Notes under the pieces: generated by a model
The model's input: only the letters and a program-made list of their open reading frames with translations
What the model was told of the DNA's origin: nothing
Database searches by the model: none
NCBI RefSeq assembly: GCF_017983445.1
Contig: NZ_JAGOBJ010000007.1
Location: 1 to 64,000 of the forward strand
Length of the DNA: 64,000 nucleotides
Direction: 5' to 3'
Source: Halomonas sp.
GTDB lineage: Bacteria; Pseudomonadota; Gammaproteobacteria; Pseudomonadales; Halomonadaceae
Shown here: piece after piece, positions 29,682 through 43,187 of the stretch
How positions within the stretch are numbered: the stretch's first letter is position 1
Layout of the letters: every line of letters begins with the position of its first letter
Translations under genes and position numbers: made by a program

Positions 29682-31196
29682 TTACTGTGTGTTCGAATCC
29701 GATGCGTTATCGTCTTCAAACCAGGGCGCACGGGCAGTCATGATCAGTGCCGCTGCGCGCGCTTCGTCCAACTCCTCGATATCGACCAGATCGTCGACAG
29801 ACTGCTCGGCGAGATCTTCCATGGTGATAATGCCGCGGCTGGCCAGCGTGAACGCCAGATGACGCTCCATACCGTCCATTTCCAGCAAATCGGCTGCTGG
29901 CTGAGCACCATCTAGCGCTTCTTCAGAGGCAATCGCCATCGTCAGCAGCTCGTCTTTAGCGCGTGCACGCAGCTCTTCAACCAAATCTTCATCGAATTCT
30001 TCGATTTCAAGCATCTCTTCAAGCGGCACGTAGGCAACTTCTTCCAAGGTGGTAAAACCTTCCTCCACCAGCAGGCGGGCGACATCATCGTCGATACCCA
30101 GATGCTGAATGAAAGAATCCACCAGGCTATCAATTTCCTGCTCACGCTTGGATTCGGCTTCTTCCTCGGTCATCACGTTGATACGCCAGCCGGTAAGCTC
30201 AGATGCCAGGCGTACGTTCTGACCGCTACGACCAATTGCCTGCGCCAAGTTATCCTGCGCGACAGCAACGTCCATTGCATGAGCGTCTTCGTCGACAAGG
30301 ATAGACCCAACATCGGCAGGCGCCATGGCGTTAATCACCAACTGGGCGGGATTGTCGTCCCACAGCACGATATCGACACGCTCATTTTGCAGCTCGGATG
30401 AGACCGCCTGAACGCGCGAGCCGCGCATACCCACACATGCCCCAACCGGGTCGATGCGTCGATCGTTGGTTTTAACCGCAATTTTGGCGCGTGAGCCGGG
30501 ATCGCGGGCAGCCCCTTTGATTTCAATCAGCTGTTCAGCAATTTCAGGTACTTCGATTTTGAACAGCTCGATAATCAACGCTGGATTGGTACGCGACAGC
30601 TGAAGCTGAGCGCCACGTGCATCCGGGTCAACTTTGACCAGCAGCGCGCGAACCCGCTCATTCATGCGGTAACGCTCGCCGTGGATCATTTCATTACGCG
30701 GCAGGAATGCCTCGGCATTCTCGCCCAGATCGATAATCAGGCCGTCGCGGGTGGTCTTTTTAACAATACCGGCCACCAGCTCGCCTTCGCGGTCAGCGTA
30801 CTGACGTACCACTTCGGCGCGCTCGGCTTCACGTACTTTCTGTACGATGACCTGCTTCGCCGTTTGAGCAGCAATACGGCCAAACACCGCATTCTCAATC
30901 TTTTTCTCGACAACGTCGGCCAGTTTTAACGGCGGATCGCGCTGTTCGGCGATGGTTTCTTTGATTTCGTAATCTGGCGTTTCGAATTCGTCATCTTCTA
31001 CTACAGTCCAATAGCGGAAGGTTTCGTATTCCCCCGTGCGACGGTCAATATGAACCCGCACGTTGGCTTCTTCATTCTCAAAACGCTTGCGTGACGCGCT
31101 CGCAAGAGCGGCTTCTACCGCTTCAAAGATGACATCCCGGGGGACGCCTTTTTCGTTGGAGATCGCGTCAACGACCATTAAAATTTCTTTACTCAT
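29682..31196 (-). CDS. nusA: Transcription termination/antitermination protein NusA
   Basis: Binds RNA polymerase to control pausing, termination and rrn antitermination. The 504-residue protein has an N-terminal polymerase-binding domain (about 1-130), S1 (about 135-200), two KH domains (about 200-345, with GACVGMRGSRVQ) and two C-terminal acidic repeats (about 360-490). It lies between rimP and infB as in E. coli. Confidence 0.97.
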   Translation of the reverse strand: MSKEILMVVDAISNEKGVPRDVIFEAVEAALASASRKRFENEEANVRVHIDRRTGEYETFRYWTVVEDDEFETPDYEIKETIAEQRDPPLKLADVVEKKIENAVFGRIAAQTAKQVIVQKVREAERAEVVRQYADREGELVAGIVKKTTRDGLIIDLGENAEAFLPRNEMIHGERYRMNERVRALLVKVDPDARGAQLQLSRTNPALIIELFKIEVPEIAEQLIEIKGAARDPGSRAKIAVKTNDRRIDPVGACVGMRGSRVQAVSSELQNERVDIVLWDDNPAQLVINAMAPADVGSILVDEDAHAMDVAVAQDNLAQAIGRSGQNVRLASELTGWRINVMTEEEAESKREQEIDSLVDSFIQHLGIDDDVARLLVEEGFTTLEEVAYVPLEEMLEIEEFDEDLVEELRARAKDELLTMAIASEEALDGAQPAADLLEMDGMERHLAFTLASRGIITMEDLAEQSVDDLVDIEELDEARAAALIMTARAPWFEDDNASDSNTQ

Positions 31197-31268
31197 GCGT
31201 TTGCCTCGCCAGAAAACCTGTCCTTTTGTGCATCACCCCGGCAGCCTGCCGGCAGCGCCGCCACCCGG

Positions 31269-31727
31269 TTAATCGAACTGCGGTACGATGTGCGCCGAAT
31301 CAATACTTTCGATGGGAAAGCAGTACTCTTCGCCATCCAGTTGTATCAGTACTTCATCACCCTCGACACCCGCCAAGAGTCCCTGGTATTTACGCCGACC
31401 ATCAAATGGAATGCGCAGCTTAAGCGCGACATGATGGCCTTGATAGCGAATAAATTGATCCAGGGTATATAAGGGGCGTGCCATACCGGGCGAAGAAACT
31501 TCCAACCGGTACTCACCGGGAATGGGGTCTTCCACGTCCATCACAGCACTGACTTGACGACTAATATCGGCGCAGTCTTCCACATTGACACCACTTTCGC
31601 GTTCGATGTAGATCACCAGCCGCGATTGCTTGCCCTGGGAAAGATGGTCGATACCCCACAGTTCAAAGCCCATGGCGGAAACGACAGGTTCAATTAGTGC
31701 ATGTAGCGCAGCGTGTTTTGTGGCCAC
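31269..31727 (-). CDS. rimP: Ribosome maturation factor RimP
   Basis: Needed for 30S maturation. The 152-residue protein has GFELWGIDHL (about 19-28), the LVIYIE segment and DCADISRQVSAVMDVEDPI (about 50-68) followed by YRLEVSSPG (about 73-81). I place the start at GTG 31727 (AGGAG eight bases before). The frame stays open far upstream but that part is unlike RimP and crosses a terminator. A TTG two codons earlier is possible. Confidence 0.93.
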   Translation of the reverse strand: MATKHAALHALIEPVVSAMGFELWGIDHLSQGKQSRLVIYIERESGVNVEDCADISRQVSAVMDVEDPIPGEYRLEVSSPGMARPLYTLDQFIRYQGHHVALKLRIPFDGRRKYQGLLAGVEGDEVLIQLDGEEYCFPIESIDSAHIVPQFD

Positions 31728-31876
31728 AGACAAAGCTCCTATAGCCGTTGCATCAGGCACCTGGCCAGGAGTCATAAGAAAAGCTAGGTGGCTGATTGGC
31801 GTTACCCGGAATGTGTCTCCGGCAACTCGGACGATATCCGCTCTTGAGACACTCTTGTTAACAAAAAGCTTGCTAA

Positions 31877-31906
31877 CAAAAAGCCCCTTCACAGGAAGGG
31901 GCTTTT
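31877..31906 (-). terminator. Terminator between tRNA-fMet and rimP
   Basis: Minus strand AAAAGCCCCTT-CCTGTG-AAGGGGCTTTT then T. It separates the secG/tRNA transcripts from the rimP-nusA-infB operon. The remaining 31728-31876 stretch must carry the rimP promoter, but I see no clear -35/-10 pair there; the direct repeat GCTTTTTGTTA occurs twice around 31850-31885. Confidence 0.85.
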
Positions 31907-32035
31907 CATAAGAAACCTGTAATACCATATTAGCAACATGTGACAGGCTTGTTGCCTGTAGCGGTTAACCTTGTTGGCAGATCATTTAAATGCATCTTGC
32001 CAGGTAAACCGTTGATCTAACATGCTACTAGGAAA

Positions 32036-32112
<77 letters not shown>

Positions 32113-32128
32113 TCAATCTAGGTCGACG

Positions 32129-32157
32129 ATAATAGACACTTGAACCACTTACGTCAA
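32129..32157 (-). promoter_or_regulatory. Promoter of tRNA-fMet
   Basis: Minus strand TTGACG (32152-32157), 17-bp spacer and TATTAT (32129-32134), followed by a GC-containing start region; it is 17 bp before the tRNA 5' end. Confidence 0.85.
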
Positions 32158-32282
32158 GCTATCTTTTCGTCTCAGGTGCCAAACCTGCTCTCTTTAGCAA
32201 AACGTTTTTGACGAAACAATGTGTTTTGACAAAAAACAGCTTTGAAAAAGAATCTGGGAAGCTGGCGAGCCAGCGAATCAGA

Positions 32283-32369
32283 TGGTGCCGAAGGCGGGAC
32301 TTGAACCCGCACGACCATACGGTCACTACCCCCTCAAGATAGCGTGTCTACCAATTCCACCACTTCGGC
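32283..32369 (-). tRNA. leuU: tRNA-Leu (GAG)
   Basis: An 87-nt type II tRNA with a long variable arm, acceptor GCCGAAG/CTTCGGC, anticodon GAG in loop CTTGAGG, T-arm GGGTTCAAGTCCC and encoded CCA. It lies 33 bp after secG and is probably cotranscribed with it. The 170 bp to the next tRNA contain a small GCTGGCTCGCCAGC hairpin and the tRNA-fMet promoter. Confidence 0.97.
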
Positions 32370-32401
32370 ATCAGGGGAGGCTATAGAAAGCGACATCACG
32401 A

Positions 32402-32761
32402 TTACTCGCTGCTTTCCTCTAGCACTGGCGCGGTATTATCCACACTTGCAGGGCTATCGTCAAGCGTTGGAACGCTTCGCTGTTGCTCGATCAAGCGTGA
32501 GTCTGGGATACCGGCTTCCGGTGCCTGGCCTGCTTGCGTTGCAAAGTAGGCAAGCGCCATGGAGGTCACGAAAAAGCCTGCCGCCAGAACACCCGTAGTG
32601 CGCGACAAGAAGCTGCCGCTACCCCGAGAACCAAAAACTGTTTGTGAGGCACCGCCCCCAAACGCAGCACCGGCTTCGGCACCTTTACCCTGCTGAAGCA
32701 GGATCAATACAACCAGGGCGACCGCAATCACCACATGGACCATAAGAATTGCAACTTGCAT
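32402..32761 (-). CDS. secG: Preprotein translocase subunit SecG
   Basis: Accessory subunit of SecYEG. The 119-residue protein has two membrane helices (about 3-22 and 52-72) separated by the conserved LLQQGKGAEAGAAFGGGASQ-type loop, then a longer acidic tail (about 80-119) than E. coli SecG (110 in total). The ATG at 32761 is used; the open frame continues upstream into tpiA but that part is not SecG. It lies 4 bp after tpiA. Confidence 0.94.
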   Translation of the reverse strand: MQVAILMVHVVIAVALVVLILLQQGKGAEAGAAFGGGASQTVFGSRGSGSFLSRTTGVLAAGFFVTSMALAYFATQAGQAPEAGIPDSRLIEQQRSVPTLDDSPASVDNTAPVLEESSE

Positions 32762-32765
32762 GGCG

Positions 32766-33515
32766 TTATCCTGCTGACTGACAAATGGCGTAGAAATCAT
32801 CGGTTTTGAGCGAAGCACCGCCCACCAAACCGCCGTCGATATCCGGCTGGGCCAGTAGCTCAGCCGCATTTTTTGCATTCATGCTGCCGCCGTAGAGCAA
32901 CCGCAGCTGCTCGGCGAGTGTTGTACTAAACCCTGCTTGATAGGCCCGAATACCGGCCATCACCTCCTGAGCCTGCTCCGGGGTCGCCGTGCGCCCAGTA
33001 CCAATCGCCCACACGGGCTCATAGGCAATCACGACCTGTTGGCGCTGCTCAGGCTCCAGGCGCGCCATGGCGTAGCCGACCTGGCGCAATACCACGTCCA
33101 TGGTCTGCCCTGCGTCACGCTCGGCAAGCGACTCTCCTACACACAGGATTGGCTTAAGCCCTACATGGAGCGCGGCTAACAAGCGATCAAACACCTGCTC
33201 ATCGTTTTCACGGTAAAGCTCGCGCCGCTCGGAGTGGCCGACCAGTACGTACGTTACACCAAACTCCTGGAGCATACGTCCACTCACTTCACCCGTATGC
33301 GCACCCGAGCCATTAGGGTTAAGCGTTTGTGCGCCCAGCTGAAGCGGTGTATTGCGAAACGACTGACGCGCCGCCTCCAGATAAGGAAATGGCGGAATAA
33401 CCACAATCTCCAGAGCTTCCGGCAACGACACGTCAGCAAACGCACTGCCGAAATCATTGATCAGTGCCGTGGACCCGTTCATTTTCCAGTTACCGGCAAT
33501 TAATGGCGTACGCAT
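32766..33515 (-). CDS. tpiA: Triosephosphate isomerase
   Basis: Interconverts DHAP and glyceraldehyde-3-phosphate. The 249-residue TIM barrel has GNWKMNG (Lys about 11), GHSERR (catalytic His about 95) and AYEPVWAIGTG (catalytic Glu about 167), then the phosphate loop YGGSMN. It lies between glmM and secG in the usual order. Confidence 0.97.
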   Translation of the reverse strand: MRTPLIAGNWKMNGSTALINDFGSAFADVSLPEALEIVVIPPFPYLEAARQSFRNTPLQLGAQTLNPNGSGAHTGEVSGRMLQEFGVTYVLVGHSERRELYRENDEQVFDRLLAALHVGLKPILCVGESLAERDAGQTMDVVLRQVGYAMARLEPEQRQQVVIAYEPVWAIGTGRTATPEQAQEVMAGIRAYQAGFSTTLAEQLRLLYGGSMNAKNAAELLAQPDIDGGLVGGASLKTDDFYAICQSAG

Positions 33516-33593
33516 CGACTCTCCTCACTCCAGGTGGAGCGAAATGGTATAGGAGCCGCCTTGTCAAGACAACCGCTGACAAACACAACTGGC

Positions 33594-34943
33594 TTAATTG
33601 AGCAAGGCTTGGACCTGATCAGCCAGCCCCTGAGCCAATTGATTCACATTCAAATGCTCACGCCCTTCAACCATTACGCGAATCAAAGGCTCGGTACCCG
33701 AGGGGCGTAACAGTACCCGCCCCTGATCACCCAATTCTTTTTCCAGCCCGGTGACGGCCTCCTGCAAGGCACTGGAAGACATGACATCGCGCGCCTTGGT
33801 TCCGGCAGGTAAGCGTACATTGACCAGCGCCTGCGGGGCTTTCTCTAAGCCCTGAAGCAGTACTGGTAGCGATTTTTGCTCACGCATCATCAATGCCAGC
33901 ACCTGCAGAGCGGCAACGATCCCATCACCGGTGGTCTGCACATGGCTACACACGATATGCCCAGAGGCCTCGCCACCCAGCTCCCAATTATTAGCTGCCA
34001 TCATTTCCATGACAAAGCGGTCGCCCACCTTGGCGCGCTTAAATGGAATGCCCATTTTCTCAAGCGCCACGGCAAGGCCAAAGTTACTCATCAACGTACC
34101 CACTACGCCGCCATTGAGCAAGCCGCGCTCATGGCGGTCGCAGGCGATGAGATAGAGAATGTCATCGCCATCCACTTCACGTCCGTCGGCGTCGACCAGC
34201 AGCACACGATCGCCATCACCATCAAAGGCAATCCCCAGGTCGGCGCCCTGATGGATAACCGAGGCACGCAGAGCGGATGGATGCGTCGAGCCCACCTGGT
34301 GGTTGATGTTCACCCCGTCAGGCGAGGCACCGATCACGCTGACCTCTGCGCCCAGCTCGCGGAAAACGCTTGGCGCAATGTGGTAGGTTGCGCCATGAGC
34401 GCAATCCAGCACCACTTTTAAACCATGCAGGCTTAAACGGTCCGGCAGCGTGGATTTACAGAACTCGATGTAGCGTCCGGCGGCATCGTCGATGCGCGCG
34501 GCCTTGCCTAGCTGCGCCGCTTCGGCAGTGGTCAGCGGTGCCTCCAGCATCGTCTCAATGCGGTCTTCCGTCTCATCAGGAAGCTTCTTGCCTTCTGCCG
34601 AGAAAAACTTGATGCCGTTATCGTCAAACGGGTTATGCGAGGCTGAGATCACGATGCCTGCATCGGCACGGAAGGTGCGCGTCAGGTAGGCAATGCCCGG
34701 TGTCGGCATTGGCCCCAGAAGCGAGACATCTACGCCCGCCGCCGAAAGCCCGGCCTCAAGTGCGGACTCAAACATATAGCCGGAAATGCGCGTATCCTTG
34801 CCAATTAGTACTCGCGTACGGCCTTTTTCGCGACGCAGCACCTGTCCCGCTGCCCAGCCAAGCTTGAGCATAAAGTCAGCGGTAATCGGTGACTGCCCTA
34901 CCGTACCGCGAATTCCATCGGTACCAAAATAACGTCGTGTCAT
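33594..34943 (-). CDS. glmM: Phosphoglucosamine mutase
   Basis: Converts glucosamine-6-phosphate to glucosamine-1-phosphate for UDP-GlcNAc synthesis. The 449-residue protein has the phosphoserine loop [12 protein letters not shown] with Ser102, the metal loop DGDGDR (about 242) and the sugar loop GEASGH (about 325). Its ATG overlaps the folP stop (ATGA), so the two are coupled. Confidence 0.97.
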   Translation of the reverse strand: MTRRYFGTDGIRGTVGQSPITADFMLKLGWAAGQVLRREKGRTRVLIGKDTRISGYMFESALEAGLSAAGVDVSLLGPMPTPGIAYLTRTFRADAGIVISASHNPFDDNGIKFFSAEGKKLPDETEDRIETMLEAPLTTAEAAQLGKAARIDDAAGRYIEFCKSTLPDRLSLHGLKVVLDCAHGATYHIAPSVFRELGAEVSVIGASPDGVNINHQVGSTHPSALRASVIHQGADLGIAFDGDGDRVLLVDADGREVDGDDILYLIACDRHERGLLNGGVVGTLMSNFGLAVALEKMGIPFKRAKVGDRFVMEMMAANNWELGGEASGHIVCSHVQTTGDGIVAALQVLALMMREQKSLPVLLQGLEKAPQALVNVRLPAGTKARDVMSSSALQEAVTGLEKELGDQGRVLLRPSGTEPLIRVMVEGREHLNVNQLAQGLADQVQALLN

Positions 34944-35854
34944 GGGTGCCTTTCCTCGCTTAACGGCATTTCGCAACCCTCTTGGAGTACCGCCCAGGCC
35001 ATATTGACGGCATCTACCGTCGGGCCTACATCGTGTACGCGTAAAATCTTGGCACCGCGCTCAACGGCCATGGCTGAGAGCGCCAGGCCACCTGCCAGAC
35101 GCTCTTCCACAGGCCGCCCCAGCACTTTGCCGATCATGCTTTTGCGCGACATTCCCACCAATAGCGGCAGGTTAAGAGACTGTAGCGCGTCCATATATTT
35201 TAACAGGCGCAGGTTATGCTCAACCGTCTTGCCAAATCCAAAGCCCGGGTCCAACAGTAACCGGCTGCGCCGCAGGCCAGCAGCCTCGCATTCGGCCACA
35301 CGCTGAGCCAGATAGCTGGCAACGGCCTCTTCCACTGGCTGATCATAAGAAGGCGCCTGCTGCATGTCCTGAGGCTCGCCCTGACGGTGCATTAGGCACA
35401 CGGGAAGCCCGCTGCTAATGGCGGCCATCAAAGCGCCTTCACGCTCAAGCGCACGTACGTCATTAATCATTCCCGCACCCAGTGCGCTTGATTCACGCAT
35501 CACCAGCGGGCAGCTGGTATCCACCGATACCAGCGCGTCTAACTCACGTACCAGCGCCTCTACCACCGGGGCGACGCGATCAAGCTCTTCCTGAGCGCCC
35601 AGCACTTTGGCACCAGGGCGCGTTGACTCACCGCCCACGTCGATAATCGCCGCGCCCTCGGCCAACATCCGCTCGGCATGACGCAGGGCGTCATCAAGCG
35701 CTACGTGCCGGCCACCATCTGAGAAAGAATCGGGCGTAACATTTAAAATCCCCATCACCCGGGGAAAAGACATATCCAGCAGATGACGTCCGCAGCGCAC
35801 ATGCACATTATCATTCATTTCTGGAGAGTTAGGAGGGTAGATTATTGATTTCAT
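34940..35854 (-). CDS. folP: Dihydropteroate synthase
   Basis: Joins p-aminobenzoate to the dihydropterin pyrophosphate made by FolK; it is the sulfonamide target. The protein (304 residues from 35854) has [14 protein letters not shown] (about 35-48), GGESTRPGA (about 74), [11 protein letters not shown] (about 202) and GMSRKS (about 236). The ATG at 35818, twelve codons downstream, is an equally acceptable start. It lies after ftsH behind a strong terminator, so it may have its own promoter. Confidence 0.95.
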   Translation of the reverse strand: MKSIIYPPNSPEMNDNVHVRCGRHLLDMSFPRVMGILNVTPDSFSDGGRHVALDDALRHAERMLAEGAAIIDVGGESTRPGAKVLGAQEELDRVAPVVEALVRELDALVSVDTSCPLVMRESSALGAGMINDVRALEREGALMAAISSGLPVCLMHRQGEPQDMQQAPSYDQPVEEAVASYLAQRVAECEAAGLRRSRLLLDPGFGFGKTVEHNLRLLKYMDALQSLNLPLLVGMSRKSMIGKVLGRPVEERLAGGLALSAMAVERGAKILRVHDVGPTVDAVNMAWAVLQEGCEMPLSEERHP

Positions 35855-35904
35855 GCTGCTACCTATTAAAAAGAAGCATCGCTACTTGCCTGACTACAGC
35901 ATAA

Positions 35905-35933
35905 CAAAAAGGCGCCCCATGACGGGGCGCCTT
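35905..35933 (-). terminator. ftsH terminator
   Basis: Minus strand AAGGCGCCCC-GTCAT-GGGGCGCCTT followed by TTT, about 20 bp after the ftsH stop. Confidence 0.9.
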
Positions 35934-35953
35934 TGGCAGTAGTCGATTGCCGG

Positions 35954-37972
35954 TCAGGGGCCGGTAGAGCCACCTAGCGGGTCAGAGGGACGGCGACGAG
36001 GCTGATCATCATCCTCCTCGTCACCATCGTCACCTGAAGCACTGTCGCCTGACGCGTTATCACTTGAAGAGCTGGAAGATGAATCGCCCTGTGCTTTAGG
36101 CTTGTCATCGCTAACGCGAGTGCCCCCGCCAGAAGAGTCACCATCGTTCCAGCCTTCCGGCGGGCGAGGCTCGCGACCTTCCATGATGTCTTTCAACTGC
36201 TCGGCATCAATGGTCTCGTATTTCATCAGCGCTTCGGTCATGGCATCCAGCTTGTCACGATTATCGTGCAGAATCTGGCGTGCCTGCTCGTAGCACTCAT
36301 CGATGATCTTGCGCACTTCTTTATCAAGACGCGTGGTCGTGTCGCCGGACTTGAGCTTGCTACCGCCCTGGCCCGGGCCACCCAGGAACTGATGCGACTC
36401 GTCCTCGTCATACATGATCGGGCCCATTTCATCTGAAAGGCCCCACTTCGCGACCATGTTATGGGCAAGTTCAGTCGCACGCTTGATGTCGTTTGAAGCA
36501 CCGGTGGTGACACCATTGGCACCAAGCGTCATCTCTTCAGCGATACGACCACCGAACAGTGAACAAATCTGACTCAGGATCTGCTGACGCGACAGGCTGT
36601 AACGATCTTCTTCAGGCAGGAACATGGTCACACCCAAGGCCCGACCGCGCGGAATAATCGTCACTTTATAAACCGGGTCATGCTCAGGCATTATCAAGCC
36701 GATAACCGCATGGCCCGACTCGTGATACGCCGTATTGAGCTTCTCTTTATCAGTCATGACCATGGATTTGCGCTCAGCGCCCATCATGATCTTGTCCTTG
36801 GCAAGTTCAAGCTCTTCCATGCCCACCAAGCGCTTGTTACGCCGCGCAGCAAACAGGGCCGACTCATTGACCAGGTTGGCCAGATCAGCCCCGGAAAAGC
36901 CGGGCGTACCACGGGCAATGATCGAAGGCTTGACGTCTTCTGCCAACGGCACCTTGCGCAGGTGAACCCCCAGGATGTGTTCACGACCACGAATGTCCGG
37001 CAAACCAACGGTTACCTGACGGTCAAAACGGCCTGGACGCAGCAGTGCCGGGTCGAGTACGTCTGGACGGTTAGTCGCGGCAATCACGATAACGCCTTCA
37101 TTGGCTTCAAAGCCGTCCATCTCGACCAATAGCTGGTTAAGCGTCTGTTCGCGCTCATCGTTACCACCGCCCATACCGGCACCGCGTGAACGACCTACCG
37201 CATCAATCTCATCGATAAAGATGATGCAGGGGGACTGCTTTTTGGCCTGCTCAAACATATCGCGAACACGCGATGCACCGACACCGACAAACATTTCAAC
37301 GAAGTCTGAACCGGAAATCGAGAAGAACGGTACTTTGGCTTCTCCAGCAATAGATTTTGCCAGCAGCGTTTTACCGGTTCCGGGCGGACCCACCATCAAC
37401 ACACCACGCGGAATGGTGCCGCCCAGGCGCTGGAATTTGGTGGGGTCGCGCAGGAAGTCGACTAGCTCTTCGACTTCTTCCTTGGCTTCATCACAACCAG
37501 CCACGTCAGCAAACGTGGTTTTAATCTGATCCTGGGAAAGCAGCTTGGCCTTGGATTTACCAAAGCTCATTGGGCCGCCTTTACCGCCACCGGCGCCACC
37601 CTGCATCTGGCGCATAAAGAACATGAAGATGGCCAGGATCAACAGAATCGGGAAGCTTGCGATCAGCAGACGCGTCCAGATACTTTGCTGCTCTGGCGCC
37701 TTGCCTACCACGTTCACGTTATTGCTTAGCAGATCATCCATCAGCTTGGGATCTTCCGCCGCCGGACGAATCGTCTGGAACTGCGAACCATCCGTACGCT
37801 CACCCTGAATGGTATAGCCATCAATGGTGACGCTGCGAACCTGCTGATTTTGCACCTGCTGCACAAACTGGGAATAGTTCGTGTTCTGCGGAGCGCTTTC
37901 CGTACTAAAATTGTTGAACACTGTCAGTAGCACAGCCGCAATGACCAGCCACAGAATCAGGTTCTTCGCCAT
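35954..37972 (-). CDS. ftsH: ATP-dependent zinc metalloprotease FtsH
   Basis: Membrane-anchored AAA+ protease that degrades LpxC, sigma-32 and damaged membrane proteins. The 672-residue protein has two membrane helices (about 5-22 and 105-125), Walker A GPPGTGKT (about 199), Walker B IIFIDEID, the SRH region and the zinc motif HESGH (about 425). The C-terminal ~60 residues form a Ser- and Asp/Glu-rich tail, longer and more acidic than in E. coli, as expected for a halophile. The start MAKNLILW at 37972 is favoured; a TTG three codons upstream lies nearer to a GAGGG site. Confidence 0.95.
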   Translation of the reverse strand: MAKNLILWLVIAAVLLTVFNNFSTESAPQNTNYSQFVQQVQNQQVRSVTIDGYTIQGERTDGSQFQTIRPAAEDPKLMDDLLSNNVNVVGKAPEQQSIWTRLLIASFPILLILAIFMFFMRQMQGGAGGGKGGPMSFGKSKAKLLSQDQIKTTFADVAGCDEAKEEVEELVDFLRDPTKFQRLGGTIPRGVLMVGPPGTGKTLLAKSIAGEAKVPFFSISGSDFVEMFVGVGASRVRDMFEQAKKQSPCIIFIDEIDAVGRSRGAGMGGGNDEREQTLNQLLVEMDGFEANEGVIVIAATNRPDVLDPALLRPGRFDRQVTVGLPDIRGREHILGVHLRKVPLAEDVKPSIIARGTPGFSGADLANLVNESALFAARRNKRLVGMEELELAKDKIMMGAERKSMVMTDKEKLNTAYHESGHAVIGLIMPEHDPVYKVTIIPRGRALGVTMFLPEEDRYSLSRQQILSQICSLFGGRIAEEMTLGANGVTTGASNDIKRATELAHNMVAKWGLSDEMGPIMYDEDESHQFLGGPGQGGSKLKSGDTTTRLDKEVRKIIDECYEQARQILHDNRDKLDAMTEALMKYETIDAEQLKDIMEGREPRPPEGWNDGDSSGGGTRVSDDKPKAQGDSSSSSSSDNASGDSASGDDGDEEDDDQPRRRPSDPLGGSTGP

Positions 37973-38213
37973 ATCGTTCAAGGGGCTACCCTCATTACAA
38001 GAATCCGTCAGTTAAACCGCCGATATTAAGACACTGAAGCTATACCGGACGTTCAACCCTTGCCAAAGCGCCATTGTCTTTGGGCCATCTGTATCACGTT
38101 TATTTCATGCCTATAATGTGACACATCTTGCGCCTGCCTGTCTGGCAATCGCGATGATAAATCTTTGCTATGCACGTTTTCATGCTCGTGCTACACACCC
38201 GCGCTGGGGTAGT

Positions 38214-38861
38214 TTAGCCGTGAAACCCCTCCGCTAGAAAGTAGACTTCCCGGGAACGAGCCCGAGAGGCATCTGGCTTACGGGTCACGACACGATCAAA
38301 ACTGCCGCGCAATTCTTTCAGGTAGGTATCAAACCCCTCCCCCTGAAACACTTTGGCGAGAAACCGACCGCCAGGAGATAGCGTTTCACGGGCAAGTTCC
38401 AACGCAAGCTCTACCAGATACATGGCTTGAGGCTGATCAATCGCTGCCATACCACTCATATTGGGGGCCATGTCCGACATCACAAGGTCAACAGGCCGGT
38501 TTCCCAGGCGCTCAAGAATCGCATTCAGCACCGACTCCTCAGTAAAATCACCCTGGATAAAGTCGACACCTGCCAGCGCACCCATCTCCAGTATATCGGA
38601 AGCAATCACCACGCCTTCCGAACCTACCTTGTCTGCCGCCACCTGACTCCACCCTCCAGGCGCCGCCCCCAGGTCGATCACCGTCATGCCTGGACGGAAT
38701 AGCTTATCCTTGTCGTCGAGTTCAAGCAGTTTGTAGCTTGCCCGCGAGCGATAGCCGTCCTGCCAGCTCTGCTTCACATACTGGTCGTCAAAATGCTCTT
38801 TCTTCCAGTTATTGCTGGTCTTGCTCACTGAATGTTTACGGCTTGGGGTTTTTTGCTGCAT
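38214..38861 (-). CDS. rlmE: 23S rRNA (uridine-2552 2'-O) methyltransferase
   Basis: Heat-inducible methyltransferase (FtsJ/RrmJ) that methylates U2552 in the peptidyl-transferase centre. The 215-residue protein has the SAM motif DLGAAPGGW (about 65), [10 protein letters not shown] (about 126) and [10 protein letters not shown] (about 171), with the K-D-K-E catalytic set in place. The ATG at 38861 gives a family-like length; one at 38930 would add 23 unrelated residues. It is divergent from yhbY, and 241 bp separate it from ftsH. Confidence 0.93.
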   Translation of the reverse strand: MQQKTPSRKHSVSKTSNNWKKEHFDDQYVKQSWQDGYRSRASYKLLELDDKDKLFRPGMTVIDLGAAPGGWSQVAADKVGSEGVVIASDILEMGALAGVDFIQGDFTEESVLNAILERLGNRPVDLVMSDMAPNMSGMAAIDQPQAMYLVELALELARETLSPGGRFLAKVFQGEGFDTYLKELRGSFDRVVTRKPDASRARSREVYFLAEGFHG

Positions 38862-38975
38862 GTGGGAATCTAACGCTGGAATAAGAGATGGATGCTTGCA
38901 CGCGATTGCTTTCACTCGGTGGCATTTCACCGTAAGATGGAGCGTTAAGCGCTAACCGGGATACCGCAAGATACC

Positions 38976-39302
38976 ATGAGCTTGTCACAGGCACAAAAGA
39001 AAGCATTTCGCAGCATTGGCCACCACCTGAACCCGGTGGTCACCGTTTCTGAAAACGGCGTCTCCGAAAATCTGCTCGCAGAACTCAACCGCGCGCTCAA
39101 CGATCATGAGCTTATCAAGGTAAAACTTGCCTTGCCTGAGCGTGACGACCGTGCGGCCATGCTAAATCAACTGGTTACCGATAGCCGCGCCGAAGTCGTG
39201 CAAACGATTGGCAAAATGGCGCTGCTTTATCGCAAAAACCCTAAAGCCAATCCGAAGCTCTCCAACGTTTCACGCTTTGAAGATCACCACGGCCGTCACT
39301 AA
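38976..39302 (+). CDS. yhbY: CRM-domain RNA-binding protein YhbY
   Basis: A small CRS1-YhbY domain protein that binds pre-50S particles. The 108-residue protein has LSQAQKKAFRSIGHHLNPVV (about 2-21), the GxxE-like loop around VTVSENGVS and a KLALPERDDR strand, with a basic C-terminus. It is divergent from rlmE as in E. coli and Pseudomonas. Confidence 0.93.
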   Translation: MSLSQAQKKAFRSIGHHLNPVVTVSENGVSENLLAELNRALNDHELIKVKLALPERDDRAAMLNQLVTDSRAEVVQTIGKMALLYRKNPKANPKLSNVSRFEDHHGRH

Positions 39303-39322
39303 ACCGCCGTTGACTGATCGAT

Positions 39323-39368
39323 AAAAAGCCCGCGACTTGGTTAATATAACCTGAGCCGTGGGCTTTTT
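39323..39368. terminator. Bidirectional terminator between yhbY and greA
   Basis: AAAAAGCCC near 39323 pairs with GGGCTTTTT near 39360, with additional weaker pairing inside; T tracts fall on both strands, serving the convergent yhbY and greA. Confidence 0.8.
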
Positions 39369-39412
39369 AATGGGCGCCCGATAGGCCGGGCACCCGCTGG
39401 CTTTACCAGCCT

Positions 39413-39885
39413 TTAAACGTATTCAACGCTTTCGATTTCATACTCAACGTCGCCACCTGGTGTTTTAACCACGGCAACATCGCCTTCTTCTTTGCCAATT
39501 AGCGCACGCGCGATGGGAGACGTGACGGAAATGCGGCCAGACTTAATATCCGCCTCATCCTCGCCCACAATGCGGTAGGTAACGCTTGCATCCGTATCCA
39601 GATTTAGTAGCGACACCGTAACACCAAAAATCACTTTTCCAGTATTGGGCAGCTTGGTGACATCAATCACCTGGGCCACTGAAAGCTTGCTTTCAATTTC
39701 CTGAATACGACCCTCGATAAACCCCTGCTGTTCGCGGGCAGCGTGATACTCGGCGTTTTCCTTAAGATCGCCGTGCTCACGCGCTTCAGCAATCGCTGCA
39801 ATCACCTGAGGGCGCGCTTCACCCTTTAGATGATTGAGCTCTTCGCGAAGACTTTTTTCACCCGCAACCGTCATCGGGACCTTGT

Positions 39886-39889
<4 letters not shown>
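39413..39889 (-). CDS. greA: Transcript cleavage factor GreA
   Basis: Enters the RNA polymerase secondary channel and triggers cleavage of backtracked RNA. The 158-residue protein has the N-terminal coiled coil with the tip [15 protein letters not shown] (about 41-55) and the C-terminal FKBP-like domain ([14 protein letters not shown]). Its ATG overlaps the carB stop (ATGA); the carA-carB-greA order is that of Pseudomonas. Confidence 0.97.
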
Positions 39890-43116
<3,227 letters not shown>

Positions 43117-43187
43117 AACGGTTCCCGCAAAAAATGGTGACGAAGAGCGACAAAGGCGGCATACAGTGATGAAACAGGAACGGCACG

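Noticed and set aside
31728-31928. Upstream extension of rimP to 219 residues
   Set aside because: It crosses a strong terminator and the extra residues are not RimP-like; GTG at 31727 has a good ribosome site.
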